Positions 33,626 to 42,553 of a stretch of DNA of 64,000 nt are shown here, piece after piece (position 1 is the first letter of the stretch; the number at the start of each line of letters is the position of its first letter). Origin of the DNA: Paraburkholderia lycopersici (GTDB taxonomy: Bacteria; Pseudomonadota; Gammaproteobacteria; Burkholderiales; Burkholderiaceae); assembly GCF_900096975.1 (NCBI RefSeq), contig NZ_FMYQ01000004.1:186001-250000 (forward strand). The letters run 5' to 3'. The notes under the pieces were generated by a model. The model saw only the letters and a program-made list of their open reading frames with translations, made no database searches and had not been told where the DNA came from. The position numbers and the translations under genes were made by a program.

Positions 33626-35152
33626 TCAGACCTCCCGAATGGGAATCTGGCGATGACCGTTCGTCTTCGGCGCGAACAGGCTCGCTTCGGAGCGCCCGTC
33701 CGAGCAGCCGTTGCCGAACGTGAAGCCGCACGACGAACGCAAGTCGAAGGCGTTCTCGGCGTACTCGCGGTGCGTGGTGGGAATCACGAAGCGGTCTTCG
33801 TAGTTCGCGATCGCGAGATAGCGATACATCTCCTCGACCTGGGCCAGCGAGAGACCCGCTTGCGCGAGCACCTGCGGCGCGTCCACGCGATCCACATGGC
33901 GGGCGCGCATGAACGCGCGCATGGCGAGCAGGCGCTCCAGCGCGACCTGTACCGGCTTTTCGTCGCCGGCGGTGAGCAGGTTCGCAAGGTAGCGTAGCGG
34001 GATGCGCAACGAGTGCACGTCGGGCAGCCAGCCGTTCATGCCGAGTTCGCCGCTGTTGGCCGCCGCGTTGATGGGCGAAAGCGGCGGCACGTACCAGACC
34101 ATCGGCAGCGTGCGGTACTCGGGGTGCAGCGGGAACGCAATGCGCCAGTCGATCGCCATCTTGTAGACGGGCGAGTGCTGCGCACCATCGATCCACGCCT
34201 GCGGAACGCCGTCGCGTGCGGCCTGCTCGATCACGGCCGGATCGAAGGGATCGAGAAACACATCGAGCTGCGCCTGATAAAGATCGGTTTCGTTGGCGAC
34301 GCTTGCGGCTTCGCGAATCCGGTCGGCGTCGTAGAGCAGCACGCCGAGATAGCGGATGCGTCCCACGCAGGTCTCCGAGCACACGGTGGGCTGTCCCGCT
34401 TCGATACGCGGATAACAGAAGATGCACTTCTCGGCCTTGCCGCTGCGCCAGTTGAAGTAAATCTTCTTGTACGGGCAACCCGAAACGCACATGCGCCAGC
34501 CGCGGCACTTGTCCTGATCGATGAGCACGATGCCGTCTTCCTCGCGCTTGTAGATCGATCCGGAAGGACACGCGGCCACGCACGCCGGATTGAGGCAGTG
34601 CTCGCACAGGCGCGGCAAATACATCATGAAGGTGTTTTCGAACTGGCCGTAGATCTCCTTTTGCACGTTCTCGAAGTTATAGTCCTTCGAGCGTTTCTCG
34701 AACTCGCCGCCCAGAATCTCTTCCCAGTTCGGCCCCCACTCGATCTTCTCCATGCGCTCGCCGCTCACGAGCGAGCGCGGCCGCGCAACGGGCGTGGCCT
34801 GGGTATTGCCGGCTTCTTGCAGGTGGGCGTAATCGAAGGTGAAAGGCTCGTAATAGTCGTCGATTTCAGGCAGGTGCGGATTCGCGAAAATCTGCGCGAG
34901 CAGCCGCCACTTGCCGCCAAGGCGCGGCTCGATCTGGCCGTCGGCCTTGCGCACCCAGCCGCCGCGCCAGCGCTCCTGGTTCTCCCATTCCTTCGGATAG
35001 CCGATGCCGGGCTTCGTCTCGACGTTGTTGAACCACGCGTACTCCATGCCTTCGCGGCTCGTCCAGACGTTCTTGCAGGTGACCGAGCACGTATGGCAGC
35101 CGATGCACTTGTCGAGGTTCAGCACCATCGCGATCTGCGCGCGCACTTTCAT
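33626..35152 (-). CDS. narH: Respiratory nitrate reductase beta subunit (Fe-S)
   Basis: 508 residues. Four cysteine groups for Fe-S clusters are visible: CIGCHTCSVTCKN near residue 18; CEHCLNPACVAACPSG; CRGWRMCVSGCPYKKIYFNW, where Trp replaces one Cys as in the three-iron cluster; and CIFCYPRIEAGQPTVCSETC. It carries electrons from NarI to NarG on the cytoplasmic face. Its ATG overlaps the narG stop by four bases (ATGA), so the two are translationally coupled. Confidence 0.96.
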   Translation of the reverse strand: MKVRAQIAMVLNLDKCIGCHTCSVTCKNVWTSREGMEYAWFNNVETKPGIGYPKEWENQERWRGGWVRKADGQIEPRLGGKWRLLAQIFANPHLPEIDDYYEPFTFDYAHLQEAGNTQATPVARPRSLVSGERMEKIEWGPNWEEILGGEFEKRSKDYNFENVQKEIYGQFENTFMMYLPRLCEHCLNPACVAACPSGSIYKREEDGIVLIDQDKCRGWRMCVSGCPYKKIYFNWRSGKAEKCIFCYPRIEAGQPTVCSETCVGRIRYLGVLLYDADRIREAASVANETDLYQAQLDVFLDPFDPAVIEQAARDGVPQAWIDGAQHSPVYKMAIDWRIAFPLHPEYRTLPMVWYVPPLSPINAAANSGELGMNGWLPDVHSLRIPLRYLANLLTAGDEKPVQVALERLLAMRAFMRARHVDRVDAPQVLAQAGLSLAQVEEMYRYLAIANYEDRFVIPTTHREYAENAFDLRSSCGFTFGNGCSDGRSEASLFAPKTNGHRQIPIREV

Positions 35153-38100
35153 GAGCTTTCTCCTTCGCGAACCGCTGCATTGGCTGCCGCATTGACCGGA
35201 TCAGGCAACGGACCTACCGGCGTTTCTTCCGCGTCGAGCCAGTCGACGTTCTTCATCTTGCGAACGATGAGGAATTCGTCGCGGTTCGAGCCCACGGTGC
35301 CGTAGTAATTGAAGCCGTACGCCAGTTGCGCGTAGCCGCCGATCATGTGTGTGGGTTTGAGCGAAATGCGCGTGACCGAGTTGTGGATACCGCCGCGCGT
35401 GCCCGTTATTTCGGACCCCGGCGTATTCACGATCTTTTCCTGCGCGTGATACATCATCACCATGCCGCGCGGAATGCGCTGGCTCACCACGGCGCGCGCG
35501 CAAAGCGCGCCGTTCGCGTTGAAGCACTCGATCCAGTCGTTGTCGATCACGCCGATCTGCGCGGCGTCTTTCTCCGAAATCCACACGATCGGGCCGCCGC
35601 GCGAGAGCGTGAGCATCAGCAAGTTGTCGGTGTAGGTGCTGTGAATGCCCCATTTCTGGTGCGGCGTGATGAAGTTCAGGGCGATCTCTGGATTGCCGTT
35701 CGGGCGCGAGCCGGCCATTTTTTCGTAGCTGCCCGTGTCGATGGGCGGTTTGTACACGCACAACGCCTCGCCGAACGCGCGCATCCACGCGTGATCCTGA
35801 TAGAGCTGCTGGCGGCCGCTCAATGTTCGCCAGGGAATCAGCTCGTGCACGTTCGTATAGCCCGCGTTGTACGACACGTGCTCCGACTCGATGCCGCTCC
35901 ACGTCGGCGACGAAATGATCTTGCGCGGCTGGGACTGGATATCGCGAAAGCGGATCTTTTCGTCGGCGCGCGCTTCGGCGAGATGCGCGTGTTCGATGCC
36001 CGTGAACTTCGAGAGCGCTTCCCACGCCTTCTTTGCGACTGCTCCGTTCGTTTCGGGGGCGAGCGAGAGGATCGTCTCCGCGGCGTCGAGCGCCGTCTCG
36101 ATGCGCGGGCGGCCTTTCGCGTCGCCCGCGTCGGCCGACTCGTCGCGATAGTTCAGCGCGCCGAGTTCATGGACTTCGTCCTCGGTGTTCCAGCTAATGC
36201 CCTTGCCGCCGTTGCCGAGCCGGTCCATAAGCGGCCCGAGCGACGTGAAACGGTGATACGTCTCGGGATAATTTCGCTCCAGCGTGACCACGCCCGGCAT
36301 GGTCTTGCCCGGAACCGGCTCGCATTCGCCGCGCTTCCAGTCGTCTACGCCGAAGGGCTGGGCCAGCTCGCCGGCCGCGTCGTGCGCGATGGGCGAGAGC
36401 ACCACGTCGCGCTCCACACCTAGATGGCCGACACTGAGTTCGGAAAAGCGCTTCGCGATGGCCTTGAAGATTTCCCAGTCGCTGCGCGCCTGCCACGCCG
36501 GGTCCACGGCGGCGGAGAGCGGATGAATGAACGGGTGCATGTCGGACGTATTCATATCGTCTTTCTCGTACCACGTGGCCGTGGGCAGCACGATGTCCGA
36601 GTACATGCAAGTGGTCGACATGCGGAAGTCGAGTGTGCAGAGCAGATCGAGCTTGCCCCTGGGCGCTTCTTCGCGCCATACGACTTCCTCGGGGCGCGGC
36701 ACGCCGTCCTTCACGACTTCTTCGCCTTGAACACCGTTCGTTGTCCCGAGAAGATGCTTGAGGAAGTACTCGTGCCCCTTGCCCGACGAGCCGAGCAGGT
36801 TCGAGCGCCACACGAACAGATTGCGCGGAAAGGCGGCGGGATTGTCGGGGTCTTCGCAGGCGAGCTTGAGGCTGCCCTCCTTGAGGCGGCGCGCGACTTC
36901 GGCGCCTGCCTTCGCGGGGTCTTCGAGCGAACGGCCCAACTCTAGCGGATTGCTGTCGATCTGCGGGGCCGACGGCAGCCAGCCCATGCGCTCGGCGCGC
37001 ACGTTGTAGTCGATCGGCGCACCATGAAAGTCGGCCTTGTTCGCGAGCGGCGAGAGCAGGTCGGCCGGATTCATCGGGTCGTAGCGCCACTGGTCGGTGT
37101 GGGCGTAGAAGAACGATGTCGCGTTCATGTGGCGCGGCGGCCGGTTCCAGTCGAGCGCGAAGGCGAGCGCGGTCCAGCCTGTTTGCGGACGCAACTTTTC
37201 CTGGCCGACGTAGTGCGACCAGCCGCCGCCGGACTTGCCGATGCAGCCGCACATCACGAGCATGTTGATGATGGCGCGATATGCCATGTCCATGTGGAAC
37301 CAGTGGTTGATGCCCGCGCCGATGATGACCATCGAGCGGCCCTCGGTCTTGTCGGCGTTCCCGGCGAACTGGCGCGCGACGTTGACGACGTCCTCGCGCT
37401 TCACGCCCGTGATCGCCTCCTGCCAGGCCGGCGTATAGGGCACGTCGTCGTCATAGCTGCGCGCGACGTCCTTGCCGCCCAGGCCCTGGTCGAGCCCGTA
37501 ATTGGCGACGAAGAGATCGTAGACGGTGGCCACGAGCCGCTCGCCCGCGGTCGTCGTCACGCGCCGCACGCCGATGCGCCGGCTCAACACGGGCCCGTGC
37601 GAGGTGTGCGGGAAATGCGGATGCGCGACGTTGCCGAAGTACGGGAAAAGCACGTCGACGACATCGTCGTGCTTTTCGACGAGCGAGAGCGCGGGCGTGA
37701 GCGGCGTGCCGCGCACACTTTCCTCGCGCAGATTCCACTTGCCGCGATCGGCGCCTTCCTGCTGGCCCCAGCGAAAGCCCACCGAGCCGAGCGGCACCGC
37801 GAATTCGTTCGTCGCGCTGTCCACGACGACGGTCTTCCACTCGGGGTTGTTGTCCTGGCCGAGCGAGCCGTCGATGTCGGAAGCGCGCAGATAGCGGTCG
37901 GGGACGTACTGGCCGTCGCGCTCGACGAGCGTCACGAGGCAGGACATGTCGGTGAAGCGGCGGCAGTAATCGGCGAAATAGGCGCTCTTGCCGGCGAGGT
38001 GATACTCCTTGAGGATCACGTGACCCATGGCGAGCGCGAGCGCGGCGTCGGTGCCTTGCTTCGGATGCAGCCAGATGTCGCCGAACTTCGCACCTTCGGC

Positions 38101-38952
38101 GTAGTCGGGAAAGATCGAGACGATCTTCGCGCCGCGATAACGCGCTTCCACCATGAAGTGCGCGTCCGGCGTGCGCGTCTGCGGCACGTTGGACCCCCAC
38201 ATCACGATGAACGAGGCGTTGTACCAGTCCGCGGATTCGGGCACGTCGGTCTGCTCGCCCCACGTTTGGGGGGAAGCCGGCGGCAGGTCGCAGTACCAGT
38301 CGTAAAACGAGAGGCACACGCCGCCGATGAGCGAGAGATAGCGCGAACCCGCCGCATACGACACCATCGACATGGCGGGAATCGGCGAGAAGCCGATCAC
38401 GCGGTCGGGGCCGTGGCGCTTGATCGTGTGCACGTTCGCTGCCGCCACGATTTCGAGCACTTCGCTCCAGTCCGCGCGCACGAAGCCGCCAAGGCCGCGC
38501 CGTGTTTGATAACTTTTGCGCGCGGCCTCGTCGTCGACGATGGCCGTCCACGCGGCAACGGGGTCGAGCGTGCGGCGTTTTTCGCGCCATAGCTTGACGA
38601 GCGCGCTGCGCACGAGCGGGTATTTGAGGCGATTCGCGCTATACAGATACCACGAATACGATGCGCCGCGCGAGCAGCCGCGCGGTTCGTGGTTGGGCAT
38701 GTCGGGACGTGTGCGCGGATAGTCGGTCTGCTGCGTCTCCCATGCAACGATGCCCCCCTTCACATAGATCTTCCAGGAGCACGAGCCGGTGCAATTCACG
38801 CCATGCGTGGAGCGTACGATCTTGTCGTGCTGCCAGCGCGTGCGGTACGCCTCTTCCCATTTTCGGTCTTCGTCTGTGACGGCGCCGTGTCCGTCTGCGA
38901 ATTGTGTTCGTGCCGCCGTGAAGTAACGCAGACGATCCAGAAAATGACTCAT
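35149..38952 (-). CDS. narG: Respiratory nitrate reductase alpha subunit (Mo-bisMGD)
   Basis: 1267 residues, the normal NarG size (about 1250). The ATG at 38950-38952 starts MSHFLDRLRYF with GGAG five bases before it. THGVNCTGSCSWKIYVKGG holds the His and Cys ligands of the first Fe-S cluster, and YGLDQGLGG, MFGWLP-like and LSPLANKADFHG segments fall where NarG contacts the cofactor. It reduces nitrate to nitrite on the cytoplasmic face during anaerobic growth. First gene of narG-narH-narJ-narI-ppiC-narK, all minus strand and close together. There is no Tat signal, as usual for NarG. Confidence 0.96.
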   Translation of the reverse strand: MSHFLDRLRYFTAARTQFADGHGAVTDEDRKWEEAYRTRWQHDKIVRSTHGVNCTGSCSWKIYVKGGIVAWETQQTDYPRTRPDMPNHEPRGCSRGASYSWYLYSANRLKYPLVRSALVKLWREKRRTLDPVAAWTAIVDDEAARKSYQTRRGLGGFVRADWSEVLEIVAAANVHTIKRHGPDRVIGFSPIPAMSMVSYAAGSRYLSLIGGVCLSFYDWYCDLPPASPQTWGEQTDVPESADWYNASFIVMWGSNVPQTRTPDAHFMVEARYRGAKIVSIFPDYAEGAKFGDIWLHPKQGTDAALALAMGHVILKEYHLAGKSAYFADYCRRFTDMSCLVTLVERDGQYVPDRYLRASDIDGSLGQDNNPEWKTVVVDSATNEFAVPLGSVGFRWGQQEGADRGKWNLREESVRGTPLTPALSLVEKHDDVVDVLFPYFGNVAHPHFPHTSHGPVLSRRIGVRRVTTTAGERLVATVYDLFVANYGLDQGLGGKDVARSYDDDVPYTPAWQEAITGVKREDVVNVARQFAGNADKTEGRSMVIIGAGINHWFHMDMAYRAIINMLVMCGCIGKSGGGWSHYVGQEKLRPQTGWTALAFALDWNRPPRHMNATSFFYAHTDQWRYDPMNPADLLSPLANKADFHGAPIDYNVRAERMGWLPSAPQIDSNPLELGRSLEDPAKAGAEVARRLKEGSLKLACEDPDNPAAFPRNLFVWRSNLLGSSGKGHEYFLKHLLGTTNGVQGEEVVKDGVPRPEEVVWREEAPRGKLDLLCTLDFRMSTTCMYSDIVLPTATWYEKDDMNTSDMHPFIHPLSAAVDPAWQARSDWEIFKAIAKRFSELSVGHLGVERDVVLSPIAHDAAGELAQPFGVDDWKRGECEPVPGKTMPGVVTLERNYPETYHRFTSLGPLMDRLGNGGKGISWNTEDEVHELGALNYRDESADAGDAKGRPRIETALDAAETILSLAPETNGAVAKKAWEALSKFTGIEHAHLAEARADEKIRFRDIQSQPRKIISSPTWSGIESEHVSYNAGYTNVHELIPWRTLSGRQQLYQDHAWMRAFGEALCVYKPPIDTGSYEKMAGSRPNGNPEIALNFITPHQKWGIHSTYTDNLLMLTLSRGGPIVWISEKDAAQIGVIDNDWIECFNANGALCARAVVSQRIPRGMVMMYHAQEKIVNTPGSEITGTRGGIHNSVTRISLKPTHMIGGYAQLAYGFNYYGTVGSNRDEFLIVRKMKNVDWLDAEETPVGPLPDPVNAAANAAVREGESS

Positions 38953-39492
38953 GGCATCTCCAGCTTGCGCGTTGGGGACACCCATAATTTAAGAGAAGGA
39001 CGGAGAAGAAGTAAAGGGGATGAATGAAATCTCTTTCGGTGTATGTGATCGGATATATCGAAATTTCGCGGAAACCGGCATCGAGAGGGAGAAGCGGAGG
39101 GTATGCAGAAAGCAAGGCGGCATCGCAGGTGTTTGGAAACAATTAACGTTTCAAAAAATTGCTTGCGATGTGAGGGATTTTCATGAATTTCTCGGAGATT
39201 GGCTGTGGTAGAGGGGTTTCTTGTTTTCTTGAGTAAATACGGAGTTCTAAATATGACGTGAATCGAATGTGAAATGAAAGTCCGATTCTCGCCCCAGAGC
39301 GGACTTATGGTTCCGAAGCGCATGACGGTGCGTGAAAATGGAAGATCGTTGCGTGCACATGAATCAAGAGGGGTGTTCAGATTCATTTCGTGATCGGGGC
39401 ATAGGTTCGGTGTTCTCGCCGCGCCGATGCCTTCACACCGCAGCCCGCTTTGGCAGACAATACCGGCTAGACCGCTAACTGGAGTTGCCTCG
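38953..39492. other. Intergenic region between narG and the isomerase-like gene
   Basis: 540 bases, AT-richer than its neighbours and without a credible gene. It must carry the narG promoter (minus) and the hyi promoter (plus). I could not find a TTGAT-N4-ATCAA site (FNR/ANR) or a clear NarL heptamer by eye. Two inverted repeats are present: 39132-39156 and 39278-39306 (AAGTCCG and CGGACTT). A 10-base palindrome, CGAAATTTCG, lies at 39059-39068, about 110 bases upstream of narG. Confidence 0.5.
39132..39156. promoter_or_regulatory. Imperfect inverted repeat in the narG upstream region
   Basis: TTTGGAAAC (39132-39140) and GTTTCAAAA (39148-39156) pair at 8 of 9 positions around a 7-base AT-rich spacer, about 180 bases upstream of narG. 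It looks like a dimeric operator. The regulator is unknown. Confidence 0.4.
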
Positions 39493-40281
39493 ATGCCGCG
39501 CTTCGCCGCCAATCTCACGATGATGTACAACGAGCACGCGTTTCTCGACCGGTTCGCCGCTGCGGCGCGAGACGGCTTCGAGGCCGTCGAATATCTGTTT
39601 CCGTACGAACATCCTGCTGCCGAAATCAAGGCGCGACTCGATGGCGCTTCGCTCACGCAGGCGCTCTTCAACGCGCCGCCGGGAAACTGGTCGGCGGGCG
39701 AGCGCGGCATTGCCTCGTTGCCGGGCCGCGAAGACGAATTTCGCCGTAGCATCGATACCGCGCTCGATTACGCGTGTGTGCTCGGCAATCGCAAGATCCA
39801 CGTGATGGCGGGCCTCGTGGCGAGCGAGGCGTCGCGCGCGGCGCAGCGCGAGCTGTATGTGAAGCACCTCGAGTACGCGGCGCGCGCCGCGGCGGACAAC
39901 GGCATCGACGTGCTGATCGAGCCGATCAACACGCGCGATATGCCGGGTTATCTGTTGAACCGCCAGGACGACGCGCACGCAATCTGTGCGCAAGTGGGCG
40001 CGCCGAATCTGCGCGTGCAGTTCGACTGCTATCACTGCCAGATCGTCGAAGGCGACCTGGCCGTGAAGCTCAGGCGCGACATCGGACGGATCGGCCACAT
40101 CCAGATTGCAGGCGTGCCCGAGCGCCACGAGCCCGACAGCGGCGAACTCAATTACCCGTGGCTGCTGGCGCTGATCGACGAACTCGGCTACGACGGCTGG
40201 ATCGGCTGCGAATACCGGCCGCGCGCGGGCACCTCGGCTGGCCTCGGGTGGATTCGGCCGTGGTTCGCCGCGCGCGGTTGA
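39493..40281 (+). CDS. hyi: Hydroxypyruvate isomerase family protein (TIM barrel; HyI/OtnI-like)
   Basis: 262 residues, the size of E. coli Hyi. [21 protein letters not shown] is the typical start, followed by [12 protein letters not shown], then [14 protein letters not shown] with the catalytic Glu and [13 protein letters not shown] with metal-binding residues. The end, [16 protein letters not shown], fits the family. It interconverts hydroxypyruvate and tartronate semialdehyde, or in the OtnI subfamily a 2-oxo-tetronate; the absence of glyoxylate or tetronate genes nearby leaves this open. GGAG stands 9 bases before the ATG at 39493. Convergent with the XRE gene, 22-base gap. Confidence 0.85.
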   Translation: MPRFAANLTMMYNEHAFLDRFAAAARDGFEAVEYLFPYEHPAAEIKARLDGASLTQALFNAPPGNWSAGERGIASLPGREDEFRRSIDTALDYACVLGNRKIHVMAGLVASEASRAAQRELYVKHLEYAARAAADNGIDVLIEPINTRDMPGYLLNRQDDAHAICAQVGAPNLRVQFDCYHCQIVEGDLAVKLRRDIGRIGHIQIAGVPERHEPDSGELNYPWLLALIDELGYDGWIGCEYRPRAGTSAGLGWIRPWFAARG

Positions 40282-40303
40282 GCGCGCCCGGCAAGCGCGC
40301 ACG

Positions 40304-41134
40304 TCACCGCGCTGCGTCGCGCAGCGCTTGCGCCGTTTGCGGGTCGGCGGGAAAAAAGGCCTCGATTGCAAGCTCGGAGAGCGTGATGTCGACCGGCGTG
40401 CCGAACACAGTGGTCGTGCTGTAGAACGCCAGTTCGCCGAGCGCCGTGCGCACGCGCAGCGGCACCGCGATGTGATGAGCGATCGGCTCGGTGCTCGCAA
40501 CGGCGGCTCCGGGCGGCGTCGGGTATGCAGCCAGTTCGTCGCGCAGCGCGGCAAGCACGGGGTCGCCGCTCGCCTCGATCTGGCGCTGCAGGCGCGTGAG
40601 CAGGTGATCGCGCCACGCATGCCAGTTGACGATGCGCGGCGCCATGCCCTCGGGATGCAGCGAGAGCCGCAGCGCATTGATGGGCGCGGCGAGCAGCGCA
40701 GGCGAAGCGTCGCCGATGAGCGGCGCAAGCGCGCCGTTCGTGGCGACGATATTCCAGTGGCGGTCCACGGCCACAGCGGGATAAGGCTCATGCCCGCGCA
40801 GCACGAGATCGACGGCTTCGCGCGCGGCGGCGAGCTGCGGATCATCGAGGGCGCGCTCGCGGTAAAGCGGCGCGTAGCCGGCCGCCACGAGCAGCGCGTT
40901 ACGCTCGCGCAGCGGCACTTCGAGCTGTTCCGCAAGATGCATGACCATTTCGCGGCTCGGCAGCGCGCGGCCCGACTCGACGAAGCTCAAATGGCGCGTC
41001 GAAATCTCCGCCTCGGTGGCGAGCAGCAACTGGCTCATGCGCCGGCGCACGCGCCAGTCGCGCAGCATCTCGCCGACGCTGCGGCGCCCGGCGCCGGCCG
41101 GCGCGGCGAGGAGTGTGGAAGCGAGCGTGTTCAT
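40304..41134 (-). CDS. XRE-family regulator with MmyB-like ligand-binding domain
   Basis: 276 residues. Residues about 18-75 form an XRE helix-turn-helix (LRDWRVRRRMSQLLLATEAEISTRHLSFVESGRALPS). From residue 100 on there is the PAS-like MmyB ligand-binding domain (YPAVAVDRHWNIVATNGALAPL, then NWHAWRDHLLTRLQRQI and LAFYSTTTVFGTPVDITLSELAIEAFFPADP). Related proteins bind fatty-acid-like ligands and control neighbouring enzymes or transporters. The nearest targets are the small membrane genes that follow in the divergent direction, but this is only a possibility. Confidence 0.85.
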   Translation of the reverse strand: MNTLASTLLAAPAGAGRRSVGEMLRDWRVRRRMSQLLLATEAEISTRHLSFVESGRALPSREMVMHLAEQLEVPLRERNALLVAAGYAPLYRERALDDPQLAAAREAVDLVLRGHEPYPAVAVDRHWNIVATNGALAPLIGDASPALLAAPINALRLSLHPEGMAPRIVNWHAWRDHLLTRLQRQIEASGDPVLAALRDELAAYPTPPGAAVASTEPIAHHIAVPLRVRTALGELAFYSTTTVFGTPVDITLSELAIEAFFPADPQTAQALRDAAR

Positions 41135-41332
41135 GCCGCCGATTCTAGCGAAACGCGTGCGTCCGTCGATTACGTCTGAGGTAAAGTCCGCGCCGCGCGC
41201 TGCCGATACCCCGGATATATGAAAACATGGGGAATACGCCCCTGCGGCAATTACGGCCGACGTTTACCACGGGCCGCCCGATCGCCTAAAATGAGATAAC
41301 TCACGTACTGGCGTCGCACTGAGGAGACTGCC

Positions 41333-41494
41333 ATGAGGGAAACCGTTGTTGCTTATCTGCTCGGACCGGCCGTGATGGTGCTGGTGTGCGTGGCTATGTG
41401 GGCCGTGTCGCGCCGCAGCAGAGGCACGCTGGAGGCGCGCTTCACCCGCTGGCTCGATGCGCATCGGCCGCATGGCATGCGCCACAAGCATTGA
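41333..41494 (+). CDS. Small single-span membrane protein (53 residues)
   Basis: 53 residues from the ATG at 41333, with a clear GAGGAG eight bases before it. Residues 4-25 form one hydrophobic span (VVAYLLGPAVMVLVCVAMWA), then an Arg/Ser stop-transfer region (SRRSRG) and a basic His/Arg-rich tail ending at the TGA at 41492. The arrangement puts the tail in the cytoplasm by the positive-inside rule. The family is unknown to me. Good ribosome site and membrane topology support it as real. Confidence 0.6.
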   Translation: MRETVVAYLLGPAVMVLVCVAMWAVSRRSRGTLEARFTRWLDAHRPHGMRHKH

Positions 41495-41748
41495 GCGTGC
41501 CAAAGGCGGCCGCTTGCGCGATCGAATCGCATCCGTCGCATCGCATTGCGAATGGATCGCCGCATGGCGGATCGCGAAAATTTTGTAGCATTCCGAATTA
41601 ATTCCCCAACCATATCGCTTCGCCCCGCATAGCCGCTGCCGCGTTGGCATACGGCGCGTCGTCCCGCTTGCCTGCCGTTCCCGATTCAAGTCGAGGGAAC
41701 TGGGCGTACGCCTGACGGTCATTCCGATATTGCATACCGGAGTCCCCC

Positions 41749-42186
41749 ATGACCCGTCCCGCCGATTCCTTCATCATCTTCATTGCCCGTATCGCGCTCG
41801 CCATTCTTTTTCTCTGGGGCGGGGCCATGAAGCTGCTGGGATACGCGGGGTTTGTCGGTTATCTGCACTCGAAGGGTGTGCCGTACGCCTCGTACGGCGC
41901 GATCGTGGCGACGGTCATCGAACTGCTCGGCGGCATCGCGCTCGTGCTGGGCGTGCGCACGCGCTCCGTTGCCTTCGTGCTTGCCGTGTACGCCATCGTC
42001 ACGGCGATCCTCGGCCACGACTTCTGGAACATGACCCAAGCTGCGGCGCAACAGGACGCCGTCGTCCACTTCTGGAAAAACGTCGCGATCGCGGGCGGTT
42101 TCCTGCTGCTGACCGTAACGGGCGCGGGACGTGCTTCCGTTGATGGCTTGCGCGCGCCGCGTGGCGGCGTCGGCCTGCGAGGCTGA
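41749..42186 (+). CDS. DoxX family membrane protein
   Basis: 145 residues with four membrane segments. DoxX wording includes ARIALAILFLWGGAMKLLGYAGF at the start, then IELLGGIALVLGVRTRSVAFVLAVYAIVTAILGHDFW and a last helix after NVAIAGGFLLLT. The ATG at 41749 follows GGAG by six bases. DoxX proteins are inner-membrane components often linked to quinone or thiol redox processes; the role here is not clear. Preceded by a 254-base gap with nothing recognisable. Confidence 0.88.
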   Translation: MTRPADSFIIFIARIALAILFLWGGAMKLLGYAGFVGYLHSKGVPYASYGAIVATVIELLGGIALVLGVRTRSVAFVLAVYAIVTAILGHDFWNMTQAAAQQDAVVHFWKNVAIAGGFLLLTVTGAGRASVDGLRAPRGGVGLRG

Positions 42187-42257
42187 TGCGGCCGACGTTC
42201 ACCGGCGCGAGCGACGTACCATATCCACCGGGCAACCGGGTGACGAGGGAGCAGGCC

Positions 42258-42527
42258 GTGATACAGAACTTCGACTTCAACGTGGCAGGCAAGACCGGGC
42301 AGTTCTGCGCGAGCCTTGCGGAAGACGGCACGCGGCGCGTGTTCATCAGCGACGCGGATTCCGCGAAGACCCTGGTGATCCTCGACGCCTCCGGGCTCCT
42401 CGGCGCGCTCAAGGCGGACCTCGAGGAGCCCGACCGGCTGATCGCCCACGCTATCCGCAAGGCGCAGAACGATGGCCTGATCGCGCGCGCGATCGACTCC
42501 GGCGCGATCCAGGAGGCGTCGCTGTAG
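42258..42527 (+). CDS. Hypothetical protein with GTG start
   Basis: About 89 residues. GAGGGAG at 42246-42252 lies 5 bases before GTG 42258, so I prefer this start (VIQNFDFNVAGKTG); an ATG at 42186 overlapping the DoxX stop would add 24 residues. The sequence is soluble, with alternating acidic and Ala/Leu-rich parts (LDASGLLGALKADLEEPDRLIAHAI), and no signal peptide. I do not recognise the family. It follows doxX closely and may share its transcript, and is convergent with the MFS gene. Confidence 0.65.
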   Translation: MIQNFDFNVAGKTGQFCASLAEDGTRRVFISDADSAKTLVILDASGLLGALKADLEEPDRLIAHAIRKAQNDGLIARAIDSGAIQEASL

Positions 42528-42553
42528 CGCGCCGCGGCACATCGGAAGGCGTA

